Origin: DASYAN01 sp034431765 | GTDB taxonomy: Bacteria; Chloroflexota; Ktedonobacteria; Ktedonobacterales; Ktedonobacteraceae | DNA: 21,897 bases | Direction: 5' to 3' | Assembly (NCBI GenBank): GCA_034431765.1 | Contig: DAOUDD010000079.1 | Span: 1-21,897, forward strand | Shown here: piece by piece, positions 7,990-14,814 of the stretch | Numbering within the stretch: position 1 is the stretch's first letter | Layout of the letters: each line of letters begins with the position of its first letter | The notes under the pieces: model-generated | Seen by the model: the letters and a program-made list of their open reading frames with translations, nothing else | What the model was told of the DNA's origin: nothing | Database searches by the model: none | Position numbers and translations under genes: made by a program

Positions 7990-7998
7990 ATTATAGCA
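7990..7998 (-). promoter_or_regulatory. Extended -10 promoter upstream of the small acidic gene
   Basis: The minus strand reads TGCTATAAT, inside a 12-mer identical to the one at the bc-operon promoter (5130-5141 and 7990-8001). It is the only recognised element in the 324-base gap 7840-8163. That gap otherwise holds no supportable gene and no convincing terminator for the gene ending at 8164. Confidence 0.55.
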
Positions 7999-8163
7999 TA
8001 TCTCCCTTTGTATATAGATACGTCCTGCTTCCCGCTTCTAATCTTCCTAGTGCCAAACTACTTGACCTTTTCGAGGTACTCAGATAGACTTGCATCTGGT
8101 GAAAGGCAAGCCAGTGTACAATTCAAAACCAGCCGTTGTTCGATCGCTTTGAGGATACTGAAA

Positions 8164-9810
8164 CTAGCTCCACTGCCATGAGGTACGTAGCGGCGCAAAT
8201 ACCAACCGCTCTTCATCTTTGTACGTATCCTGCGGCGCACGTTGAGTAAGGACGTAGAGACGATTGCCATGCATTGTACCAAGCAACGTTTGAGTATAAT
8301 TCGCGCCCTGTACCTGTACACTTCCCTGTACCTGCTGCCAGGTGCTACCTGCAAAAAAGAGCGTTGTACTATCCTGTGTATTTGTCATACCGGCGCTAGA
8401 TGCCTGCTGCTGAAGATATTGCTTGACATCCCCTTTTCCACCATCAATTACAGCAACATTCAGTTCATCCGTTTGACTGCTATCGGTGAATGCCACCGTG
8501 CTCTTCCCTCGATTCTCATGCACTGTCCATTCCGTTGGATAGTGGAGAGCAAACCCAAGGCGCGCATTGGAATAGGGTTGATCAGGGCGAGTAACATCGG
8601 CTACGCTAAATGGACGTGCCAGCACAATCCAACCGCCTACGCCGACAAGGAGCAGAAACGCAAGCAGACCAAGCAGAGCCAAACGTGGCAAACGTGCACG
8701 AGGAGAAGAAACTTCATATAAATTTTGTCCATATGAACTGGAGCCAGGATGTCTTGCAGCAATAGGCTGAGGCGCATTCCCTGTTACAGGAACTGCCAGT
8801 GCAGAATCCAAGGGTTGCACAGAAGCTTGCACCTGATTAGAATCCTCAACAGAGTTGGTAGCTAACGCAGCAGGGCTTGACGATACTGAGGGAGGTGGAG
8901 AAAAAGTAGCCAGATCAGCCTGTTCGGGAGGGGCAGCTCCTTGATATACAGGTTGAGCAGAAGGTATGGGACGTTTCTGCTCGGCAGGTAGAAGCTGTGT
9001 TTGAACGTCCTCGACATCTTGCGGCTTTATAGTAGAAGCCATAATAGATGTTGGTGAATCAGCGATTGCCGACACAGATGTCGGCTCCACTGGAGAAAGC
9101 TCTTCGGAGGATGGCAATGCTGTTACGGGCGCACCAGGAAGATGTTTAACATCGTCATCCTGCTCCACGTCCTCCTCTGTCGGACGTGGAGGATTTTGCG
9201 GATCATCGTTGGGCTGTGCTACAGGCACAAGTATATTGGTTGGCAGCTCATCTAATGAAGAGGGAGTTTCAGGAACCACAGTTGGCTCAACGAGCGTATT
9301 TACTTCTCCATTATGCGAGTTTTGTGATAGAGGCTGCTCCGTTTGTTGTTTCGGAGATTCGTTTACACTCACATGTGTTATTGGCTGCGGCCAGTCAATG
9401 GAAACGTTTAATTGAGCATCACCTTTTCCATCGATGGTTGGTTTTGCCCTTGAACTCCTATTTAAGGAAGAGTTTCGAGGTCGTGGTCCTTGATCATGGC
9501 CTTCAGCTATCGCCTCAGGGTGTATAGAGGATGGCGACTGAGAGGATGATGTATTCCTTGAACGGCCTATTTCAGAAGAATGATTTGTAGCATTCGCACT
9601 TTGCTCCGAATTTGGACGAGAAAACGGCTGCTGAGCAATCTGTTCACGCAACGGCGTACTCGTAGAAGCGTTAGGAGGACGCGAAGGAGATAGATCAGCA
9701 GAATTATGTGCACTTGGAGGGACAGAGCGCAAGGGAGCACCACACTCATTACAAAATCGAGCATCATCTCTTGGTAGTGTCTTACCACAAGAAGAACAAA
9801 GCAGAGCCAC
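8164..9810 (-). CDS. Zinc-ribbon / disordered / single-TM / PsbP-like surface protein
   Basis: This 548-residue protein is built like a signalling or surface-anchoring module. A zinc ribbon lies at the N-terminus (CSSC at 5-8 and CNEC at 20-23). About 350 residues of Pro, Ser, Gln and Glu-rich disordered linker follow, then one membrane helix (about 374-401). The outer domain of about 147 residues has LGFALHYPTEWTVHE, which resembles the PsbP/DUF1795-like fold. By topology the ribbon should be cytoplasmic and the last domain outside. GTG 9810 is chosen because GAGGAG lies 7 bases upstream and it starts the protein exactly at the zinc ribbon. A TTG/ATG further upstream would add about 21 residues without a ribosome site. 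The molecular function is unknown. Confidence 0.85.
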   Translation of the reverse strand: MALLCSSCGKTLPRDDARFCNECGAPLRSVPPSAHNSADLSPSRPPNASTSTPLREQIAQQPFSRPNSEQSANATNHSSEIGRSRNTSSSQSPSSIHPEAIAEGHDQGPRPRNSSLNRSSRAKPTIDGKGDAQLNVSIDWPQPITHVSVNESPKQQTEQPLSQNSHNGEVNTLVEPTVVPETPSSLDELPTNILVPVAQPNDDPQNPPRPTEEDVEQDDDVKHLPGAPVTALPSSEELSPVEPTSVSAIADSPTSIMASTIKPQDVEDVQTQLLPAEQKRPIPSAQPVYQGAAPPEQADLATFSPPPSVSSSPAALATNSVEDSNQVQASVQPLDSALAVPVTGNAPQPIAARHPGSSSYGQNLYEVSSPRARLPRLALLGLLAFLLLVGVGGWIVLARPFSVADVTRPDQPYSNARLGFALHYPTEWTVHENRGKSTVAFTDSSQTDELNVAVIDGGKGDVKQYLQQQASSAGMTNTQDSTTLFFAGSTWQQVQGSVQVQGANYTQTLLGTMHGNRLYVLTQRAPQDTYKDEERLVFAPLRTSWQWS

Positions 9811-10082
9811 TAGACTTCTCCTCACCATAAGCTCGTTAAGAGCTATTTTCTTTTTCTCTTGTATAGAACGCATGGAATAATGAAAAGTTCACATATCAAG
9901 AACAAGACAACTATAAGATGTATATCTATCCAGAAAGGCCATTATGTAGCGATTCGAAGGCACTTGAAGGCAGTATAAGGATACCATCTCTCGATGATAT
10001 CCTCTATTAAGAAAGATCGTTACCTCAACAAAAATGTTAACTACGTGGGAGATTTGTTTGAAGTTCTCTTATACCAGTTCTG

Positions 10083-11318
10083 CTACCTCAATGTCAAGAG
10101 CGCTTCACGTTCGGCTGGAGACTCAATGAGAGTTTGATTCTTCACAATCTCTACCAACTTTTTACGACCTTTTGGGCTACCTATCATCAGTACACCAACG
10201 AGTTTGTTCTCCCGGAAGAAGAGTCGGCGATAATTGTCATTCCCTTTTTCACCCGGTTCACGACGAGCGAGCGTCTCCAGCTCTGGATTACTAGACTCCG
10301 CGCTTCCTACTACCGCGATGTTGACATCAAAGAGCGGGCTGGTGTACGTAGGCACATCAATGTACGGTTCATGACCACCGGCCATATTGATTGCAGCAAT
10401 CTTACCGTGAGCCATAGCATTATCCCACGTTCCCATCGTATGATGGCGATTAATTGTAGGATCAAAGAACTCTGCGATATCCCCAGCAGCATATACACCA
10501 GGTACATTTGTCTCTAGATATTCGTTAACCACGACCCCTTGCTGCACTGCGATAGGGGTATTCTTCAGAATATGGGTATTCAGGGTAATACCAAGCCCAA
10601 CACCGATCATATCCGTCTGAATTTCCCGCCCCTTTTTCGTTTTGACAGAGCAAGGAACACCATTCTTCGGAATGACCTCTGCAATTTCGTCTCCATGAAT
10701 GACCTCAACACCGAATTTGCGAGCGATAGCATCGACAACCTCTCCTCCTTCATGGTCCAAGGAGTTGCGCAGCCAGTAGGGTCCGCGCATCAGCCAGGTC
10801 GTTTCCAACTTGCGCATCGCGAAACCATCGCACAATTCATAGGAGATAAAACTTCCGCCGTAAGCCAGCGCAGTCCGCGATTGCAGCATCCGCTCGATCA
10901 GCGTTTTCGTATCGTCAAGGGTCACAAAGTTATAAATATTCGTAGTGTCAGTCGCGCCGGGAACGCGTAAAGGATTTGCCCAGCCACCATTTGCGATGAG
11001 GAGTGCATCATAGGGATACTGCTGCCCATTCTCAGTCAGTACCACTTGTTCCTCAGTATTGATACTTGTGACAAGCGTCTCTCTCACGAGCTGGATGTTG
11101 CGCTGCTCGTGCCAGGCAAGATCACGAATCATCACTTTCTGCTCAACGATCACCCCCTGGAGGAAGCGTGGAAGTGAGACACGGTTGTAGAGGGGATAGG
11201 GTTCATTTGTCAGGAGAGAAATGCTACAATTGGGATCGTGCTTGCGCAAGTGCTCTGCCGCCGTTGTACCAGCTACACCATTACCAATAATTACATATCT
11301 TTTCTCGTGAGTTGCCAA
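10083..11318 (-). CDS. FAD-dependent pyridine-nucleotide-disulfide-type oxidoreductase
   Basis: This 411-residue flavoprotein has the fold of NirB N-terminal domains and rubredoxin/ferredoxin reductases. The FAD-binding GNGVAG is at 12-17, the typical YPLYNRVSLPRFL segment is at about 41-53, and the second FAD contact is NVPGVYAAGD at 281-290. The middle nucleotide domain normally has GxGxxG, but here reads YGGSFISYE at 153-161, with Ser in place of two Gly. NAD(P)H binding may therefore be altered or lost. The electron partner is not visible. The start is TTG 11318 with AAGGAG 9 bases upstream. It lies 121 bases after the metal-dependent regulator in the same direction, suggesting co-transcription or metal-linked control. 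Confidence 0.9.
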   Translation of the reverse strand: MATHEKRYVIIGNGVAGTTAAEHLRKHDPNCSISLLTNEPYPLYNRVSLPRFLQGVIVEQKVMIRDLAWHEQRNIQLVRETLVTSINTEEQVVLTENGQQYPYDALLIANGGWANPLRVPGATDTTNIYNFVTLDDTKTLIERMLQSRTALAYGGSFISYELCDGFAMRKLETTWLMRGPYWLRNSLDHEGGEVVDAIARKFGVEVIHGDEIAEVIPKNGVPCSVKTKKGREIQTDMIGVGLGITLNTHILKNTPIAVQQGVVVNEYLETNVPGVYAAGDIAEFFDPTINRHHTMGTWDNAMAHGKIAAINMAGGHEPYIDVPTYTSPLFDVNIAVVGSAESSNPELETLARREPGEKGNDNYRRLFFRENKLVGVLMIGSPKGRKKLVEIVKNQTLIESPAEREALLTLR

Positions 11319-11439
11319 AGATGTCTTCTCCTTGCTGAGCTTCAGTCTATGTAGATGTTAGCAAAATCTTAGCATAGTTATAGGAAGAATACCATAGATG
11401 AGAATGCTATATCCTATGGGTAGCTATGGAAGGAAGATG

Positions 11440-12132
11440 CTATTTTGTAACATCCTCAGCAAGCGGGGAAGACACGATAATCTGCTCGGCAAGCTCAACA
11501 CCCAGCACATGTTCGCTCCCGTCAACACAGATATGCAGAGGCCCGCCAAAGGGGGCACGTTCAAGCAATTGCAACTCTTTTTCAGGATATAGTCCTAACG
11601 TCCCTAAATAGCACAGTTTCTCAGGACTTTGATCGCTGATACGAAGCACGTACGCAGATTGTCCAACTTGCAGTTGCGTCAATTTCAGGCCAGTACGTGC
11701 TACCATGACCCCTTCTTTACTTGGAATAGGATCACCATGTGGATCGATAGTGGGATAGCCCAACAACTGGTCAAGCTTCTCCTCAAACTCCTCAGAGATG
11801 ACATGTTCAAGACGATCAGCTTCCTCGTGCACCTTATCCCAACTATACCCAAGTTCGCGCGCCAGGTAGAGTTCGAGCAGGCGATGATGACGAATCACCT
11901 CCATTGCCTTTCGTTCACCTAACGGAGTGAGGCGAACTCCACGATAAGGAACATGTTCGACCCAGCCGGCGGCTGCAAAATCCTTAAACAGCATCGTCGC
12001 CGTCGCGTCACTGACTCCCAGACCTTCACTTACAGCAGATGTTGAAACTTTCTGACCGCGCTCTTGCAATGCATAAATTAGCTTGAGACAATCACTCAGG
12101 CGCGGAGCCATTTCTTGAATTGGCTTATGCAT
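11440..12132 (-). CDS. DtxR/MntR-family metal-dependent transcriptional repressor
   Basis: This 230-residue repressor has an N-terminal winged HTH (about 10-75), a dimerisation and metal-binding helical domain (about 76-145) and a C-terminal FeoA/SH3-like domain (about 150-225). Metal ligands can be placed by alignment with DtxR: His83, Glu87 and His102 for the ancillary site, and Asp14, Asp106, Glu109 and His110 for the primary site. DtxR has Met and Cys where this protein has Asp14 and Asp106. MntR has acidic residues there, so manganese or a mixed Fe/Mn response is plausible. ATG 12132 follows an AGGA motif at short distance. A TATAAT element lies 40 bases upstream. It probably regulates itself and the downstream oxidoreductase, which is inference. 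Confidence 0.92.
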   Translation of the reverse strand: MHKPIQEMAPRLSDCLKLIYALQERGQKVSTSAVSEGLGVSDATATMLFKDFAAAGWVEHVPYRGVRLTPLGERKAMEVIRHHRLLELYLARELGYSWDKVHEEADRLEHVISEEFEEKLDQLLGYPTIDPHGDPIPSKEGVMVARTGLKLTQLQVGQSAYVLRISDQSPEKLCYLGTLGLYPEKELQLLERAPFGGPLHICVDGSEHVLGVELAEQIIVSSPLAEDVTK

Positions 12133-12171
12133 GCTTCCTATTTCCCAAAATCTTTTTTTAGCATCTCAAAA

Positions 12172-12177
12172 ATTATA
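12172..12177 (-). promoter_or_regulatory. -10 element of the DtxR-type regulator gene
   Basis: The minus strand carries a perfect TATAAT, preceded by TGATAC, about 40 bases before ATG 12132. No good -35 is visible. The TGATACT heptamer that overlaps it recurs in the palindrome at 12368-12388, in front of the divergent endonuclease gene. Confidence 0.5.
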
Positions 12178-12367
12178 GTATCACAGGAAGAAATGACTCG
12201 CAAGAGGTGCCAGATGGTAGCATTTTGAGGAACGTATCCGCTCATCGCTCAATGTGCAGGACGCAAAGCTGCAACTATTGCCGCTATAACAGTCAAAGCA
12301 AAAGATATCAGGAACGCAAGATAGAAACCTGACAAGAAGAGGGGAACGACAGATGAGAACCACTTTA

Positions 12368-12388
12368 AGTATCTAACTATATGATACT
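12368..12388. promoter_or_regulatory. Palindromic operator candidate AGTATC-N9-GATACT
   Basis: Two perfect 6-base inverted arms (12368-12373 and 12383-12388) flank a 9-base A/T-rich spacer. The right arm overlaps TATGAT (12380-12385), a possible -10 of the endonuclease III gene. The related TGATACT also overlaps the promoter of the metal regulator about 200 bases away. The remaining sequence of 12178-12450 shows no other gene or site I can support. Confidence 0.35.
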
Positions 12389-12450
12389 CAAAATAGAAAG
12401 GGATGTAAAGAGCTAGCAGTGAAACGTTCCCGCCCTACAGGGGGAACAAA

Positions 12451-13266
12451 ATGCATCGTTTCCTCGTGCAGATACGTGAAATGACTATTGAGAGCAATAA
12501 AACAAGCTATAAGCAAAGTGAGGTCATTGAGAAGCGGATGGCAAGACGTAGTAGTAACCCCAACGATTATGGATATCCTACCCTTGACATAGAAGCCCTT
12601 GCGCAAAAAGCTCTCCAGGTCACCTATCGTCTCACCGAGAAATATGGTGTATCAGGCTGGTCAAAGAAAGACCCGATGAGCATGCTGGTTGATATTATTC
12701 TTTCACATCGCACGCGTGATGAACAGACAGCGACAGCCTATGCAAGTCTTCTACAACGCTTCGGTTCCTGGGAAGCAGTACGAGATGCCCCTACCGAAGA
12801 GGTGCAGGATGCAATTGCAAATGTCAATTGGCCAGAGGTGAAAGCCCCACGCTTACAGGCGATTATGCGACAGATCACTGAGGAGCGAGGAAACCTGAAC
12901 CTCGACTTTCTCCGTGAGCTTCCAGTGGAGGAAGGTGCAGCATGGCTAGGGCGCTTCGAGGGAGTCGGACCCAAAACAATTGGGTGTGTACTCTTATTTA
13001 GCGCACGCAAAGCTATTCTCCCTGTCGATACACACGTACACCGTGTCTCCATTCGTCTCGGCCTGATCGGATCACGCGTCACAGCCGATAATGCGCACAC
13101 ACTCCTTCAGGCCCTGCTCCCTCAGGACGCGCAGACTATCTATAACTTTCACAAGGGCCTGCTGCGGCATGGACAGCGCGTCTGCGTGTACGACAAGCCA
13201 CGCTGCAACCAATGCTCGGTGACAGATCTGTGCGACTACTACAAGACGGTGGTAAAACCGGAGTAA
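12451..13266 (+). CDS. Endonuclease III-family DNA glycosylase/AP lyase
   Basis: This 271-residue base-excision-repair enzyme of the Nth/HhH-GPD superfamily removes damaged pyrimidines and nicks the abasic site. The helix-hairpin-helix GVGPKTIG (161-168) carries Lys165, the position of the catalytic Lys of endonuclease III. Asp183 in LPVDTHVHR is the conserved catalytic Asp. The C-terminal [4Fe-4S] loop is intact, with Cys245, Cys252, Cys255 and Cys261 spaced C-x6-C-x2-C-x5-C. About 40 extra N-terminal residues, compared with the short bacterial enzyme, are basic and unconserved. The helix usually reading LSAQT reads LSHRTRDEQT, so substrate preference may differ. ATG 12451 has a GGGGG ribosome site 6 bases upstream. 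A later ATG at about 12538 is possible. Confidence 0.92.
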   Translation: MHRFLVQIREMTIESNKTSYKQSEVIEKRMARRSSNPNDYGYPTLDIEALAQKALQVTYRLTEKYGVSGWSKKDPMSMLVDIILSHRTRDEQTATAYASLLQRFGSWEAVRDAPTEEVQDAIANVNWPEVKAPRLQAIMRQITEERGNLNLDFLRELPVEEGAAWLGRFEGVGPKTIGCVLLFSARKAILPVDTHVHRVSIRLGLIGSRVTADNAHTLLQALLPQDAQTIYNFHKGLLRHGQRVCVYDKPRCNQCSVTDLCDYYKTVVKPE

Positions 13267-13279
13267 ATACGTCTTCTCA

Positions 13280-13304
13280 CAAACAAGTCGTTGCCACTTT
13301 TTTG
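13280..13304 (+). terminator. Weak A/T-rich terminator candidate after endonuclease III
   Basis: Arms 13280-13288 and 13296-13304 pair with one mismatch around a 7-base loop, and a T-rich run forms the right arm. The structure is weak but sits 14 bases after the endonuclease stop, before the YggT-family gene. Confidence 0.3.
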
Positions 13305-13363
13305 TTCCATGCTGCGTGATAGAAGAGATACCACTTGTGCAGCAAAAGAGAAGGAGGCCTTTT

Positions 13364-13933
13364 ATGAGTAATCAGCCGTATCCACCCGATCCGCGTATGC
13401 CAAATTATTCACAGCAGCCGCAACAGAACTCTTATGAGGGACAGTATGAGGCAGCCGATAATACGATACGCACATCGAATGCTGGTGGAGCATATATGCA
13501 GAGTCAGCATGAGCGCTACGTTGATCCAAGCGGACATGCAGTTGAGAATCGTGCGGAAGTGTTTGAGGATAAGAATCAGAGCCGAGCGAACATACGCTAC
13601 TGGGTCACGACCATCGTCTACTTTATTCTCGGTGTGCTCGAAGTCATCATGCTGCTTCGTCTTATCTTTCGCCTACTTGGTGCGAATCAGGAAAACGGCT
13701 TTATTAGCTTCCTCTACGGCTTGAGTCATATATTCGTGGGTCCCTTCAATGGCATTTTCAATGATCCACCAATTGGTAGGGCTGGAGTTAGTTTCTTTGA
13801 AGTCTCTACCGTTATCGCCATGCTGATATATGCACTCATTGCCTGGGGTATTGTCTCATTAGCACGAGTCGTTTTTGCGCCTATTGTACCTGGGCGGCAA
13901 AGCATCACTACAACTCGACGCAGCCAGCATTAG
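13364..13933 (+). CDS. YggT-family membrane protein with hydrophilic N-terminal extension
   Basis: This is a 189-residue inner-membrane protein. The first 75 residues are hydrophilic and rich in Pro, Gln, Asn and Tyr (low complexity). The following 110 residues carry the hydrophobic YggT-like part, with helices at about 80-104 and 143-170 and LRLIFRLLGANQENGFISFLY followed by PFNGIF between them. YggT proteins are implicated in osmotic tolerance and cell-division or membrane organisation; the exact reaction is unknown. The long N-terminal extension is unusual for the family, which is often about 100 residues or has two tandem units. ATG 13364 has a nearly perfect GAAGGAGG ribosome site, so the in-frame upstream ATG/TTG-type starts are rejected. 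Confidence 0.85.
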   Translation: MSNQPYPPDPRMPNYSQQPQQNSYEGQYEAADNTIRTSNAGGAYMQSQHERYVDPSGHAVENRAEVFEDKNQSRANIRYWVTTIVYFILGVLEVIMLLRLIFRLLGANQENGFISFLYGLSHIFVGPFNGIFNDPPIGRAGVSFFEVSTVIAMLIYALIAWGIVSLARVVFAPIVPGRQSITTTRRSQH

Positions 13934-13960
13934 CATCACACTCTTCTTAAGGCGAAAAAC

Positions 13961-13985
13961 GGGTGCAGAATAGCTTTCTGCACCC
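13961..13985 (-). terminator. Perfect 10-bp hairpin with a U-tract on the minus strand
   Basis: Arms 13961-13970 and 13976-13985 are perfectly complementary (GGGTGCAGAA with its complement) around a 5-base loop. On the plus strand it follows the YggT-family stop by 27 bases, but no U-run follows. On the minus strand it runs straight into GUUUUU, so it fits a terminator for minus-strand transcription best. It may act in both directions. Confidence 0.65.
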
Positions 13986-14138
13986 CTATTAGATTCGTTC
14001 TTAGAAAATCGTTGTGTAACGATACTACAAAGCTGTCTAACCTCTCCTAAAAACTCGGTCATTGCTCGATTGAACTCCTCTGGTTTCTCCGTGTTTGAAT
14101 AAGGAATCCATACTGAATCTGTATCCTCTATTTATGCA

Positions 14139-14161
14139 TGAGAAAAACATGCCTTTTCTCA
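14139..14161. other. Alternative hairpin pair in a non-coding gap
   Basis: TGAGAAAA (14139-14146) and TTTTCTCA (14154-14161) form an 8-bp stem. The overlapping GCATG (14136-14140) and CATGC (14148-14152) form a mutually exclusive 5-bp stem. The gap 13986-14394 otherwise shows A/T-rich sequence with no supportable reading frame. Confidence 0.3.
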
Positions 14162-14394
14162 GAGACATATTATTCTCTTTTGTAAAGACAAACATCTATT
14201 AGCCTCTAAAATTGCTGTTTCACATGTTCCTGATGAGAGAAACAACATTCATAATATTCTTCGTTCCAGTAGTGAAAGGTCGTCTGTAACAAAAGAATCA
14301 CTCTAAATCTTCTTACTTCTCAAACAATGAGAGAAAAATCTGTCACATGCTCAGCTTCAATTGGGATTTCTCACTAAAATAACTTATAAGAATG

Positions 14395-14403
14395 TGTTAT
14401 ACT
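14395..14403 (+). promoter_or_regulatory. Extended -10 promoter of the small HTH gene
   Basis: TGTTATACT is an extended -10 element without a clear -35. It lies about 85 bases before ATG 14488. An alternative TTGGGA-N18-TATAAG pair lies at 14361-14390. Confidence 0.5.
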
Positions 14404-14487
14404 GGTTAGTGAAGGGTTATTCTCTTCCTCAATGCTTATCACTTGTTCGGAACGTTTTTACATACAAAAAAGAAAGAGGTTCAAATC

Positions 14488-14739
14488 ATGGCAAGACGCA
14501 AAGGTTCAACCAATATCTCACGGCGCGTAGAGCAAGATGTTATCTCTCGCTCCGATGAGCTTATGACTGTGAGCGAAGTTGCACGACATCTGCGTGTCGA
14601 TGGTACAACGGTACGGCGCTGGATCAGCGCTGGAGCATTGGAGGCTGTGACATTACCACACGGAGGAAAACGGCGTGGCTATCGTATCAAGCGTCAGACA
14701 CTTGATACACTGCTCGCTTCACCCGCTCTTCCACAGTAG
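14488..14739 (+). CDS. Excisionase/MerR-like small HTH DNA-binding protein
   Basis: This 83-residue protein is mostly one helix-turn-helix domain of the excisionase-family (HTH_17) type. LMTVSEVARHLRVDGTTVRRWISAGALEAV is followed by a basic wing with GGKRRGYRIKRQTLDTLL. The first 25 residues are basic and hydrophilic. It could be a small transcription factor rather than a real excisionase, because no integrase, attachment site or phage gene is visible nearby. ATG 14488 follows an AAAGAGGT ribosome site at good spacing, so the in-frame ATG at 14443, which would add 15 residues, is not used. A hairpin separates it from the convergent xylulokinase gene. Confidence 0.85.
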   Translation: MARRKGSTNISRRVEQDVISRSDELMTVSEVARHLRVDGTTVRRWISAGALEAVTLPHGGKRRGYRIKRQTLDTLLASPALPQ

Positions 14740-14776
14740 AAATACGGCTTCTCTTCCACGAATGGTTTTCCTACTT

Positions 14777-14808
14777 GAGAGGGGAGATAAGTCTGCATCT
14801 CTCCTCTC
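14777..14808. terminator. Hairpin between convergent HTH and xylulokinase genes
   Basis: Arms 14777-14788 and 14797-14808 form a 12-bp stem (one G-U on the plus strand) with an 8-base loop. It is placed where both convergent genes end, overlapping neither stop by the left arm. No long U-run follows on either strand, so termination strength is uncertain. Confidence 0.5.
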
Positions 14809-14814
14809 TCTCCT

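Noticed and set aside
7734..7991. Minus-strand frame overlapping the start of the small acidic gene, with AAAGGAGAG inside it
   Set aside because: It overlaps the 7492-7839 gene in another frame and shows only mixed composition. The purine-rich site could belong to a tiny leader peptide, but nothing supports that.
13859..14062. Minus-strand frame of 67 codons
   Set aside because: It runs through the hairpin terminator and the end of the YggT-family gene; it has no ribosome site and no family resemblance.
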